Positions 1-12,673 of a DNA stretch of 64,000 bases are shown here, piece after piece. Each line of letters starts with the position of its first letter. Within the stretch, counting starts at the first letter, position 1. The DNA is from Pelecanus crispus. Its lineage: Eukaryota; Chordata; Aves; Pelecaniformes; Pelecanidae. Both the position numbers and the translations under genes were made by a program. Under the pieces are notes generated by a model. That model saw nothing but the letters and a program-made list of their open reading frames with translations. It searched no databases and had not been told where the DNA came from. The stretch covers positions 121,871,809 through 121,935,808 of the forward strand of contig NC_134643.1 of NCBI RefSeq assembly GCF_030463565.1, given 5' to 3'.

Positions 1-3000
1 TATGCCATATAGGATTTAGCATGTTTTACATATGAAGTCAATGACGTGAAACTTAGGTGTACAGCATGAATTTTATAAGCCAGTGTTTGTGCTTCTAGAT
101 AACACCACCATGATTTTCAGAGGGGTCTATCCTTTTCAGCTTTCATTGCTCCCCTCCTGTTCCCCTCCCCTGCCACCAGGAGCCAAAAGGGTTTCTCTTA
201 CTCCGTAAGGATCAAGGCTAAAGGACAGAGCCTGTGTGTGGGAAGGACTTCAGAGACCGAAACAGGCAGGTTTGCCAGAGACACCTCCTAAGCTACATAG
301 GGCAGAATTTGACCAAAGAGGTGAGACCATTAATTAAGTTGATCTGCCGAGAGATAAGTGCCCAGCAACAAGATGGAGACCTCTCCAACTCAGAAAAGCC
401 TTCCCCAAAACAGGGTCAAGGGAACTGCAGGCAGTACTATTCACAAGAAATTCATCAAGAATTCAACAAGAGCAAATTGCTCCTTCTTTGGGCCCAGCTA
501 GCTGCATCCTGTGTCCTTGCTGCCACCCCAGATTCCCAGCCAGAAGGATGTCATCTGTCAGTGCTGATCTTGTTTGTAATGCCTCAGGCTTTAGATAAAG
601 GGAAAGGGATGGACACAGACCTCAAGGAGCATCTTGGAAAGGAAAGAGCAGAGGAGCTTCAAGTGCTGGGTAGCCTGAAGTCTATGATCTCAAGAGGCAC
701 CCGCCTGTTCCCAGGGGGAAGTTGTCTCTCTTTAAAAATCAGTGATGTTTTCTACTTCTCCCCCCTGCAGTTCTTCTCAGAGAAAAGCCCCCTGTGCAGT
801 GCTGAGTGGAGGTGGAGACCAGCCGCTCCAATACAAAGATTTCAAAAGGACAGGAGGCTGGCAGCCTGAAAGGAAAAACAAAACCCATGGGACGTTTCCT
901 CGTCACCCCATGAAAAGGTATTTGGGACTCACAGAGTTTCTTTTCTCTCCTTTTTGTCTGCAGCTGAAGAGGGGCTGGGGCTCAGCCCATGAGCTCCTTC
1001 CCGGAAAGGCAGCCGTAATTGCTTTTCCAGCTGGATTGCTCGCCAGCATCCCCTGCTCCCCCCAGGCACCCTGTGAATGAGGAGCCTTTATGGAGGTCTT
1101 CAGGGCTCTTTTGTTTACATGCCCTGGGCACAGGGGTACTTAGAGAAGGGCTGGGGCTTCGACACAGTCCTGCTAGGTCTCTAACAGAAATGTGAAAAAT
1201 TTCAGGTGCCCTTGCAAAATCGGTATCATTCCTATTTAGATACCACTGTGGATGGGTAAGCTCTTGGCTTAAATTCCTGGACAGGGCTCACACACCACTG
1301 TGGTCCTTAGGGTCAGATCGTGGATTTCAGGAGGAAGTACAGCATTTGCTTTGAGGAAGAGTTTTAATATTCAAATTAATTATGACATAGTGTGACAGGA
1401 AGGAGAGGTGTGTGGTAGGCAAGAAGGGGAGAAAGGCTTTTACCAGAAGACAGCGGTTTCTTCTGCTGCTGTGCCTGGTACGGAGGACACACAGAGAGGT
1501 TTCCCCCCAGAAAGCCATAAATGAAGTACTGCTGTTAGGGCCTGTTGAGGATTGTCTCCAAAGAGAAATGGAATATTTTCCTTATAGTGAACCACAGGAG
1601 AATGTTACTACATCCTGCTCCTTGCATGGCGTATAAATAGAAGGAGGAAAGGAATGACTAGTTAACTGTTTGACCTCCGTCTGGGGAAAAAAACTCCCAA
1701 GAAACCTCAAGAACTCACCCCATTAAGCATACAGGAAAATGTCAGATCTGGCACCTTAATTGTATGCTAATGACATCCTACCAGGAAGAAAAGCTTCAGA
1801 TGTCTGAAAGAAAAATGTATGACTGGAAAGGGTTGTGTATGATCACAGAGCATTTTCTGACAACTATTCCCTCTTTCTTTTAGTCTTTTTTTTTTTAGCA
1901 TTTGAAAAACAAAACAAAACAAAAAAGCAGACTGAAGAACTAGGTGAACCTTTGACATTTGTGTTTGATTTTCAGCCCCTGGGCATGAACTGAAAACAAA
2001 ACAAATGCTGCTGCAGAGAGGTTTGTCAAATGTGCAGAATTTCAATGACCCTTCTGTTCATGATATTTTTCCGATTCACTTTTAGCTAAGATTGCAAATG
2101 GTCTTTATCCATCACCTTCTGGTGAACTTGTCTGCAAAATACTTATTATTTTCCTATGAATTTATTTGCTCCACATGAAAAAAAAATTTCTTAGCTAGTA
2201 TAAATATGTAGCAAAGTTAATGAAAGTATATCCAGATATGCAATCCAAGTACCTGGTATGATTTTTGTTGACTTACTGGTTTGTTTGAATTATTATTTCC
2301 CAAAGACTTCACATTACACCTGAATGCTTAGAACCCTCTACTGATAGCAGAAGCTAGTGATGACATTTATTTGGACAGTTTTTCTGACTCACATTTACAT
2401 CTATTCACATGTGGCACATTTATTGGCACTGAAATTGTACTGCATTTTATTATTGAATATTCTTCTGCAAAGCTTTTGGCTGAGGATCTTGGTTCGCACA
2501 CCATTTCAAGCCTCGGTTTGACCGGTACTGAAAACCAGGCCTGCACCTGCTGACGAGGAAGCCCGTAACTCATCTGCTGGACCCCAAAGAGGTGGGAGGC
2601 AGCCTGACGAGCCCAAGTCTTTTCTTCAAGAAACCTTTGCAAGCTGGAGATACTCCACGGGGCTCGGTGGGGGGAGCTAGGGCAGGGTCCTTGCCTCGTG
2701 GAGCTCATTGCGGGAACAGAGGGGCCTCAGCTCTTGTTTCAAGTTCTGCAAGAACGGTACTACACAGACATCAAATGTGAGTGGAGTCAAAGCTGTTTGC
2801 ATATGTAATAATTGCAAAAATTAAAGGGAAGGAGTATCTCCAATCCATGTCTGGAAATAATTAGAAAAAAAGAAAAAAACAAAAGCAGCTCAGGAAGGAT
2901 CACTGAACATTCATGGATAAAAAAAATGAACAAAAGCCTCCATCATTATGAAAGCAATCGCAAAATAATGGTAGAAAATTTGCCTTTGTCTGCACCAGGT

Positions 3001-6000
3001 GAAAAAAATGGTCGAGCCCAGAATGACAGCTCCAATCCTAGCTAGCATGGAGCTCACACAGCAAAGGCTGGGCCTGGCGGCATGGGGAAACTAACAAAAA
3101 CAGCAGTGGCAGAACAGATACTGTTGTAAAAGAATTAGTGTGTTTCCAGAGAGAAGTTACTATTCTGGAACAAAATAATTTCTATTCAGTAAGAGTCCCC
3201 ACCCAAAGCAGTTATTCCAGGATAGTCTATGTAAGAAACCTAATGTGACACTTGTTCTTCCAGTTATTTTCTCCAAATGGGCAAGTCTTTACTTACAAAG
3301 TTAGTCCTGCTGATTTCCCAGGGATGTCTCATACATGGAAATGCTGCAGATGTGAGATCACTACCTTGCTTGTTACAAAAACATTAAACTATTTGGCTTT
3401 TGCTCCTATTTTGTTCCCCCTTTCTCCTCTGGGATGGCTATTTTTTCCTTTCATTAATATGGAGTTTATAATTCTTCTCAAAGGCTATGTGATAATGCCT
3501 TTAGGTTTTATTTAACATTTGGGAAATAGCCCTGATACTTGTACAATAAATAGGGGTTTGTTTTCTCCTGGAGGACATAAGTTGGGTTTACTAGATTTAA
3601 TTTATTAATTGAATGAAAAAAAATGTTCTGTTTAAGTTATACTAAAAATATTAGCCTTGTGTGTGTCACAAGGAGTAGCAGTCATGGGACACAACAGCAA
3701 GAGTTTTCAAGAGACATGGAAAGGAGACAGCTGAAGCTAACAAGAGGTTTTCTTCATTGCTAAAAGATGTGCCCTTTACTTTGATATAATCAGGCCATAT
3801 GGGCTAGCCAAAAGTGAAACCCCATCAAAGCTATTTGAGGTGCATTAGCTTCACTTTGAGATAGTCTCGCCAAGATTAGCCTCATCCTCCTGCCATTGGG
3901 TTAACTTTAGCGGGTTTGTTTAAGGATAAAACAGAAGGACTGGGCTCCTCTTTGGTACCTCCCAGGGCTGATAGCTTTTGTCTGGCAAAAAAGATTCCCC
4001 TTCTGTATCTTCCCAGTTCTTAGTAATGAAACCATCCCGGTCTGGGAGCGCACTATGGCAATACCTGAGCAGAGCTGCACAGCTCGGCGTGAGCAACCTC
4101 GGCAGTTCCCCTCCACCTAAGGCAGTAGGTCCCAGCCCTCCTTTGCCATCTTCCTCCTCCCTCCCTGCCCCAGGCCATTCGCTCTGGTTGCTGCACTTCA
4201 GGTAGCCCTGGGACTCAGCTGAGCTGAGCTGGTCAGGCGATCATCAGATTCAAACTCACTGGAACAGCAGAAGACAGTAAAGCAAGCTTTTTTCCCCCAG
4301 GTTCATGATCCAGGTAAGCAACTCGCTCACCTGCCAGAGTGAGTGCAGAGGCGAGGAAGGATGGCATGGCTGGGAGCAGGTGGAGCAGGAAGCCAAGACG
4401 AGAAAGGAAACTGAGCTGGGCTGGCCCTGTAGCCTCTCGTACGTGGAGTCCCTGCAACACTCAGGAGTGGTGGATCCCAGCACCCTCTGCTTAGACATGC
4501 CATCCTCCGCTCTGCGTCCCTTCTCACCACCCCTGCTCCACCTCTGTTCCTTGTGTCGGGGGTGGGATACAAATGCCTTTTGCAGTGCTGTGCAGAGCCA
4601 GGCACTTCTGCATCTAGAGGTGCATTCCTCTCCTAATTTATAGCCAAGTAGCTCAAGAACAGGTAAAATAGATAGATAGGGGTTTTTGTGGGGAGGACAC
4701 ATGGTGCCTTGTTGGGTCAGCCAAGCATACCAAAGGTTAAGCTGTCAATTAGACATTTGCTCTGTGAAATTCATGATCATTCATGCATTATCAGCCTTTT
4801 TCAAAGAAAAATTGCCATGTGTTATTAACACCTGACAGACCTCATAGCGAGTTTCTCTGACTGGGCAAGCTTTTGAGGACAGGTTCTTCCAGCCACTTCC
4901 ATCCCAGATGAGGGGATGTGGCCCTCACTCCTTATCAGCATTTTTTTATGTTCTCTCTGCTTATTGACAGGGAAGATGCTGTGCATATAGAGCCATCCCA
5001 CCCACAGCATGGCTGTCTCCAGCTGAGGCTAACCTGACAGCTTCCAGCATGAGCTAAGAGCAATCACTGAGCATATGTGCATATGATCTACATTAATACT
5101 GAGAGAGAAAACATGCCTTCATGTGTCCATGAGTGCATGGAGGAGTGGGTGTACGCTTGTGGACGTGTATGGCTGTGCATGCAAGTGTGTCTGCACACAA
5201 ATATTCACAGGCTTGTACGTGCAAAACAGAGAGAGACAAGCAGATTGTGTCTTTGAAGCAGCTGGAGTCCGCATGAGTGAAAATGAACAACAGCAGCTCC
5301 TATTCCATCAAGACGGACAAATGGGGTCAGGGAAGTTCTCCCAAAGTCTCCGCTGAACACTTCAGCTCACACAGCAGCACTAAACGCACCGCTCTTCACT
5401 TGCTTCTGCTTGATGGGGCTGCTAACTCTTTCCAGATGAATGTTGTTTATTTAGCTTATTGATTGAACCAGCTGCTGCAGCTAACAGGAACCTCAAGTTT
5501 TCCAGAAAGCCAGATATAAAACTTTAAAACTGGTGACCGTTCACCTCCGCACCCCTTTCAAGAGGGTATAACTGCTCTTTGTGAAGAGGTCCGGCTTGTG
5601 TTACGCAGGGCTGCGTAGCCACAGAACCACGAGTCTGAAGAGGAGATGAAAGCAAGTTCTGCTTGAAGGAAATTTCTAGAGCTTGGGTGGCTGTTTCTTT
5701 TTTTTTTAACACAAAATTACTAATCTCCTTTAGTATGGAAACAGAGATGGCATCGGAAAATACAGTCACTAAATCAGCTTGATTTTTATAAATCTTTAGA
5801 CTACCTTGCAACACCTATAAGTGACGTGATGCGCTAGACAAAAGGCTTTGGGCTTGAATCAGGGAGAGGGGGAATTTCTTTTTAGCCATTGTAGCACCAC
5901 TGGCATTGGGAATGCCACTCTCGGTGACCATAAGAAGCTACCTGCAGACTGACTTCCCAGGAGGTTCATCACTGGAGCAGCTGGTGAGCACTCAAGAGCT

Positions 6001-9000
6001 AAGGCCCCATCCGCTCACAGCATAAAGCTGTCGTCTTCTATCCCTGCTTCCCAAGAAGGGAACAAAGAGTGATTTGGACAAGCCAACACAGCAACCCAGC
6101 AATGTACCTGGAAAGAGGCCTCAGCTCACCTCCCTGTTTGGTGTCCTAGGCACAAAGCTAGCTTTCCTCACTGCTATCCATGCCTGTGGCCTTCCCTTTT
6201 TTGGTGGGAGGTGATATGGTTTCTTTCTCTGAGGAAGCTGTTGACACATCTGTGCACCTGGATCCATCAAGCCGGTGCAAAACTGCATTGCTCCTGTTTT
6301 TACTGAAACCAAAGGCCACTCACTGCCTCAGCTTGCACTCAGAGGGAGATGGTGGAGCAGCAAGCATTGCACAGCTGTCTCCTGGGCTGGGCTGCCTTGC
6401 AGCTGCACCCATCCAAACCGCAATCTCATTGTCTGTGGGTCAAGGATTGTGTACTGGCTCCAGCAAAGTAAACTGCAAAGTTTTCCTTGATTTTACCAGG
6501 AGAAATCAGAGACTCAGCTCACTCAGTCTGCCATTCCCTTCTGCTTAGGACATGCTGGTCTTATAGCATCCCTCTGATACGTGCAAGCAAGATCTTCGGT
6601 TCCCAACCTTCGAATGCTTTCACCTGCCTTTGCAACACCTTTGAAAACCTCTGGAGGGCAAAGGAGCAAAAGGATGAGTATTATTATCAGGCTGCTGAGT
6701 CTGAATAACAGCTCTGGATCCATAAAGCTGCGTAAGTGCTTCATACCCTAGCATCTGAAAGGAGAAGCTGGGCAGAATCTAAACCATGCTGCCAAAAAAT
6801 ATAATTTTTTATTATGCCCCATCCCCAAGACAATGCAGAGCACATCCAGCCAAGGCAATCAGTTGGATGTTAGGATACCCGTCACAAAACTAAACATACA
6901 GTATAAAAGCTACAGGATTTTTTATGCAGCTATGTCCTTGATCCCCACTGCCTTTGCCGACGCTGCGGTAGATCCAGCTGCTCCATGTCCCCATCACACA
7001 CGTACCAGATGAGAGCTGTCAGGTGCTGCAGTTCCTCTGAGGCTGTATGAGTCCAGAATGTATAATGATTTTATTCTGCCCACTTTTCCCATAGCAGGAT
7101 GCTGTATATCACTTCCTCAGCGCACTGCTGAATTTCACAAATCTTATGGCCCTCAGTTACCTTGGAGACTCTTACCTCTTTCTGAAACTTGGCTGAAATG
7201 CCCATCAAAAGTTACTGCAGGGAGAGACAAATCTACAGGCAGACAGGCAAGCCCATCTCCATGAGTAAAAAAAAAAAAAAAATCACAAGGACTGGCACAG
7301 TGCATGTGAAACACATTCAAATGCCAGCTTGTAGGAGACTCAAAGCCATGTGATGAGGCAGTGCCATTGGCTTTCCTGGACACCATTCCGGTGCTTGGTG
7401 AGGGAGCTCCCTGTGAAGCAACCACCCCTTGCTTGTTACACTTCCAGAGGGAGGCACTGGGCTTGCTGCAGGCAAATGTCAAGCAGCCTGGAAGGAAATT
7501 GCCTTCTTGTTCCCCCCTGATAGGGAGCTAACCTCAAGGAGCATCCAACTGAAAGCTATATGTTTTGAACATGCTCCCTTCTGCTAAGAAAACATCCAAG
7601 GGAGGACATCTTTCCTGCATCTTGGAGAAATTCCAGCAGCCTGATAAAACACAACGGCTGTGATACAAAAAATCCCAGAGGAAAAGATAGCTCCCAGTGA
7701 TGTCCCTGCTGACTGGCACGTGGCAGTGAGCATTGCACATTTCCTCGGGCTCCTACGCTTTAGTATAATTCTTGTCCAAGAATTCTTACCACACAGAGCA
7801 GAGAGACAGCAAACAAGTATTTTGCTGTGAGATGCCAATTTATCTGCAATACATCTAATTGAAACTCTAGTTGTCATCATTTCTTTTTCTCCAGGAAGGA
7901 AGGAAGGGAGTTACGGCTGTGCTAGAAACCAGCGTGCATGAAATGATTGAATTAGTGAGCATTTTCAAAGTTCACTACAGCAAAAGACTCAGTGTTTGAT
8001 CTCCTTCCTCTGCCACCACTGGCAACATTCCCACTAGTTTCAACAGAAGCAGGAGGAGAGCTTCAGAGCTGACACCTCAAACAGCACTGACCTAAGTAAG
8101 CTACCAGAACAAGAAAATAGAAATGAGCCTGAATGGAAAGTAAGACTTACCCATCTAGGTTAAAGTGAGCAGAAGACAGGTTAACCTAAACACAGTAAAG
8201 TAGCAAGAAGTAAATGAATGCACTGCACTCGTCAATGCTGTTAAAAATCAGATAAGTTTTGTTCAAGTTTCACACAGGATATTTGAAAATTTTGGCACTT
8301 AGCATATTGTCCTGCAGTGTGCTCGTGCCTAGGAGCGCACACACAGGCAGCCAAGCACACCAACAAATATAGATTTCTCTTCTCCCCATTTAGTAGCTCC
8401 ACTTGTTGCATCTTTTTCAAGTCCCATAAAAGTCTGAAAGGAACAGAACAGCTTAAAAGCAACCTCTTGGCTATACCAACCAGGGGTGCTTCTCCATCAC
8501 CATTTTCTCTGTCAGACAGCTCTTAGCAGAAGAGAGAGCACAAGTGATGGGGGCAATGAACAGGGATGGGTTTTCCCTTATCTTTTTACACAGAGGTTTC
8601 ACCGAGCCTTCTTGAAAGAAATAAGCCAAACCAGTAGCACAATAGTGCAAAAATAAACCAGGTTCACATGCAATTCTTGAACCCTCCTGCAAATCCTAAC
8701 ACAAGCTATGCATGGTGTTGGATGAAATCTCCCTCACAAAGCTCTTCTTTTCTTTCTTTCCTTCTCCTTTTTTTGAAAGTCATGAAGGAAGAGAGCTGGC
8801 AGTGGCACCCAGTCTGCCCCCAGTTCCTGCTGCGTGTCCTTTCCACCCATCCAAAAGACTTCTCAAGAGAAAACAGAGTGCAGATAGGTACTACTCCCAT
8901 CTTGTGCTTTGTGACTGAAGTATGACTTGGAACTTGTTCATTTAGAAACAGGAGATGGATGAAGAAATGAGGGAACAAAAGACAAGCTCTTCTCCACCCC

Positions 9001-12000
9001 CACAGGAAAATGCCCTCTTCGGTCTCTGAAAATCACTTTTCCAATACAGCATCCTGAGGCTTAAAAGCACAACAGGTTTTGCTTACGCTACTCAATTCTT
9101 TTCTTATTAAAATAAGGGGGAAGCATTCTTGCTGGCTTTAATGGAGCCAAGGCCCTTGGCTGGCTGGTGTGAATCAGCACAGTTCCTATACAGGCAGACT
9201 GATTCCCCTAAAACTGGAGCTCCCAAGGACTAGGGTGCATTACAGAGGCAGCAGGTGAGAGGCACACTTATTAAAGGCCATATTGTTAATGCAAATGAAG
9301 GCAGATGGCATCTCCACTGCAGGGAACACAAACCTCTGAAGAGCTTCTGAACATCCTGCGGGTTTTAATGACCCATTCAATGCTGTAGTGATTTTGCCCT
9401 TCAGTCACAATTCAATAGCTTTAAACATGCAGGAAGCCTACATCTGTAAGGGAGAGTATTTCTTAGGTCTTTACTAAATAATAATTTAAGTTGGCTTGCT
9501 TTCTTTTTTCTGTAGTGAGTATGATTTTTGCAAGACAGAAATCCAGAAGGAAGATAATGGACCTCATCAGAATCCTTATAGGATTTGAAGCACTTATGTG
9601 ACTCCTGTGTGAAAGTACCTTTTTTCAGGCAGTAGCTCTAGGCAAGTGTGTATTTTGGTCAGTATCAGTGTCATCATCTGTGGTAAAGTAGCCTCAAGAT
9701 ATCCCAGCCAGGCTCAGAGTTTCATTCTCCTGAGTTTTGGTGACAGTCAGCTGGAGAGCTGTACCAAATGAAAGGGAGGTAACGGAGAGGAAGGATGGGG
9801 AGAAGCATGGATGATTGCATAGGAAAACGTAGGCATGACCTTGGAAAAGACTTTCTAAGCAATACAGTGGTTTAAAACCAAAACACAAACCCAGTAGCCA
9901 CCCCATTCCCAATAGTGGGTTTTTGTTATTTGTACATTGAATGCCCATACAAACTCCCTTGAGGAAGGGAGCGTGAGAAGAAACACACACAAAGCTGTGG
10001 TATAACCTCCTTAACCAGTACAGGGCACGGCAGGCTCTGTTATTAGTCTCCAGAGATCAGATGCTTCTCAGAAAATTACACCAACTTCAATTCTCCTCCC
10101 TCCAGATACAACAGCCAGCTGTGGGGTCCAGCCTCCCAAACTATGTGAAGCCATTTACTGACAGACTTACTATGGTATTGGCTCTGTTTTCAAAGATAAC
10201 ATTCACTTCTTCCAAGTAGAGCAGAAAAAAACAGAACAAAGCAAAACAATCTACAAAGAGAAGGATGCGATCATCCCTCGAAAAACGTGTCATATGTCAC
10301 TGGGGCACTGGGGCAGACAGATAATTCTCTTAAGGGTAAAACAGGCAGCAATTTAAGAGTTACTAGGGCTCCTACTGCAAATATTCTGAAGTATACTTGA
10401 GAAACAAAAGAGGAAGCAGAAACTAGGAGATGCCTTTTGGATTAGCAGTGAATAAAATCTCACCAGGAGGAAAAACATCGTGAACAACCAAGGCAGTGCT
10501 AGCTCCATGCCAGTTCACAGTGAGATGCTGAAGTTGAGGCACTGGTCCTGTGGGAGCCAGCCAGCACTGGGTAGCTTATCAACTCCAGCAGATTCAGTAT
10601 CTATCTCCTGCCCTGTGTGGTGGCACCTACTTGCTTAGCTGGATAACCAAGATATAAAAAAACTTCTGGGAAACAATATATTTTCTTCTGGCATTTAAGC
10701 TATTTGGGTTGTTTTTTTTCTGAGCTATCTGGATTAGATAACAACTCTGCTTTGGTCTTGTTAATGGTGCTCTCTGTTGTGTTGAAAGACTCTGCTCTGT
10801 GTCTTGTTGGGGTGCTATCTTTCTGTGTTTCCTGATCAAATTTACAAACACTATGTTGTTTAATAAACTTTTAAAATGGTATTTCCTCCTCTCAGTGTGG
10901 AACTGGATCTACTTCTTCTGAATGACAGACCCATGTAGCCTTGAATTATTTGGAGCCCTGTGGCCACATTCTTTGCTGACTCAAAGGCTTCTCCTCTCAG
11001 CCTGATGCAACTTTCTGTTAGAAGTTGTGTTTTACCCCTGTAGGTGTGACACCAGCAAGTGCCAAGGGGTTTCTTTAGCTTGGACCAGTAACTCTCTGCA
11101 AGGGTAGAGTAATCCAAAGGGTGTGACTGCTGCGTGTTGCAAACCTTGCAGCCACTCTGAGACTGTGCTGGACCTCTGGCCCCTGGTAGATGTCCACCCT
11201 CTGCCACCCAAGAAGCACCTGCATGGCTCTGCACACCTTGGCAGACCACCTCCTGCAGGAAGGCAGTTCCTGCAGATACTATGACCACAGCTGGTCCTGG
11301 CAGGAGACCAGGTTTCTTTGCATCAGAGACATGGTTGAGGAAAGATTCACTGGAAACACCCACCCTCCACCACCACATCAAAAAGCAGGTGTTTCCCAGT
11401 GGGTGTGCATGAGGTTTGGACTAGTGCACCATCAAAGCAAATACTCTGTGCTGGGTAGAAGGCAGCAAAGGACCACTGTGATGGTGGTGAAGCTAGAGAA
11501 GAGTTGGGTCCCCATTAAGCAGTGCAGGGCAGAAGTACGTCCAACATCCCAAACACAGTGTGGACTTACACCAGGGACAGAGGCGGTCCCCAGACAGGAA
11601 TGATGCTGATGACAAGAGCCTGAGGAGGCCTGAGGAGGCCACAGCTCTTGGTAGCCAGGATGCCTGTGCTCACCTGGTCCCTGAGGGCCCACAAAACACC
11701 TGGACAGCAGAGGGGAGACCTGGTCCATCCCTAACATCCCAGCTGTGGGAAGAGGGAGGCAGGATAGGAGGCAAGCTCCATAACAGCTCCCTGCCTTTAC
11801 CCTGACATGACAGGATTATGTTTTGACATCTGGTCAGGCTTGTGACTGGCCAACAGCTGTGATTGTTTACCCCTGAAGTTAATCTTTTTTTAAAAAAATA
11901 TTCTCTTAACTGTCAAGGAGTCATGTTTGGCCAGAAGCTGGACTATATTTAAAATACCTATTGAAGCTGACTTTTTATGCAGAGTAATGTTCATACTGCA

Positions 12001-12673
12001 TTATCTGACTTTTGTGCTGACGTGGTGTCCAGTGATGAGGCACCATGCCCATGGTTTCTCCTGTACATGTCCTAGGATCAGATAAGCTTGACCATTTCAA
12101 AAGGACCATGCATGACCTGGCCCAACACCATTTCAGTGAACATTACTGATTTGACTATGTAAACATGAGGCAGTTAAATATCCTAGTTTTCAGTGGAAAT
12201 CAATAACAGTAAGTAAAAAAATCTACCCCAGAAGAAATCTGACAAGTTTTTGGAAAGGAACGCAGGATACACACACACAGAGTGCAAGTTTTTATACCTC
12301 AGCCACTGCTGCAGTAGCCAGGGTAGAGGAGAGAACAAAAATGATAGTTTGGGAAAAATCTATTTCTACAAAATGATGAATTCCAGATTGAATTTTACAG
12401 TTTTGATGATTTCCCATGCACGTTACTGCATTTGGTTGCACCATCTGTCTAGGTTTAAGGAAGAGGTGATCGCTTGTGCCTAACATTGAGTCAGTAAGTG
12501 CCACCAGCAGTTCAGTCATCCTGGTCTGATCTGAATCCAGAGTTTCACAGCTGGAGACCATGGATTCAGCAAAGACCTTGGCGGCAGCAGAGGAGGCTCA
12601 GTGAGGTGGGGAAGGACTGTGGGCCATCTGAAGCACACTCACTACTCCAAGCAGTTCCAAGAGCCTGTTATTT
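1..12673. other. Intergenic region, no gene recognised
   Basis: About 12.7 kb without any segment I can support as an exon. Open frames are short, their composition is not protein-like, and they do not chain through splice sites in compatible phase. The sequence is moderately AT-rich with scattered poly-A and poly-T runs and no CpG island. In human the gene to the left of MIS18A is HUNK; I looked for its last coding exon here and did not find it. Distal 3' UTR or regulatory sequence cannot be excluded. Confidence 0.5.

Noticed and set aside
234-869. Plus-strand ORF of 211 codons at the left end
   Set aside because: Composition is not protein-like, no family feature, and no splice or promoter context.
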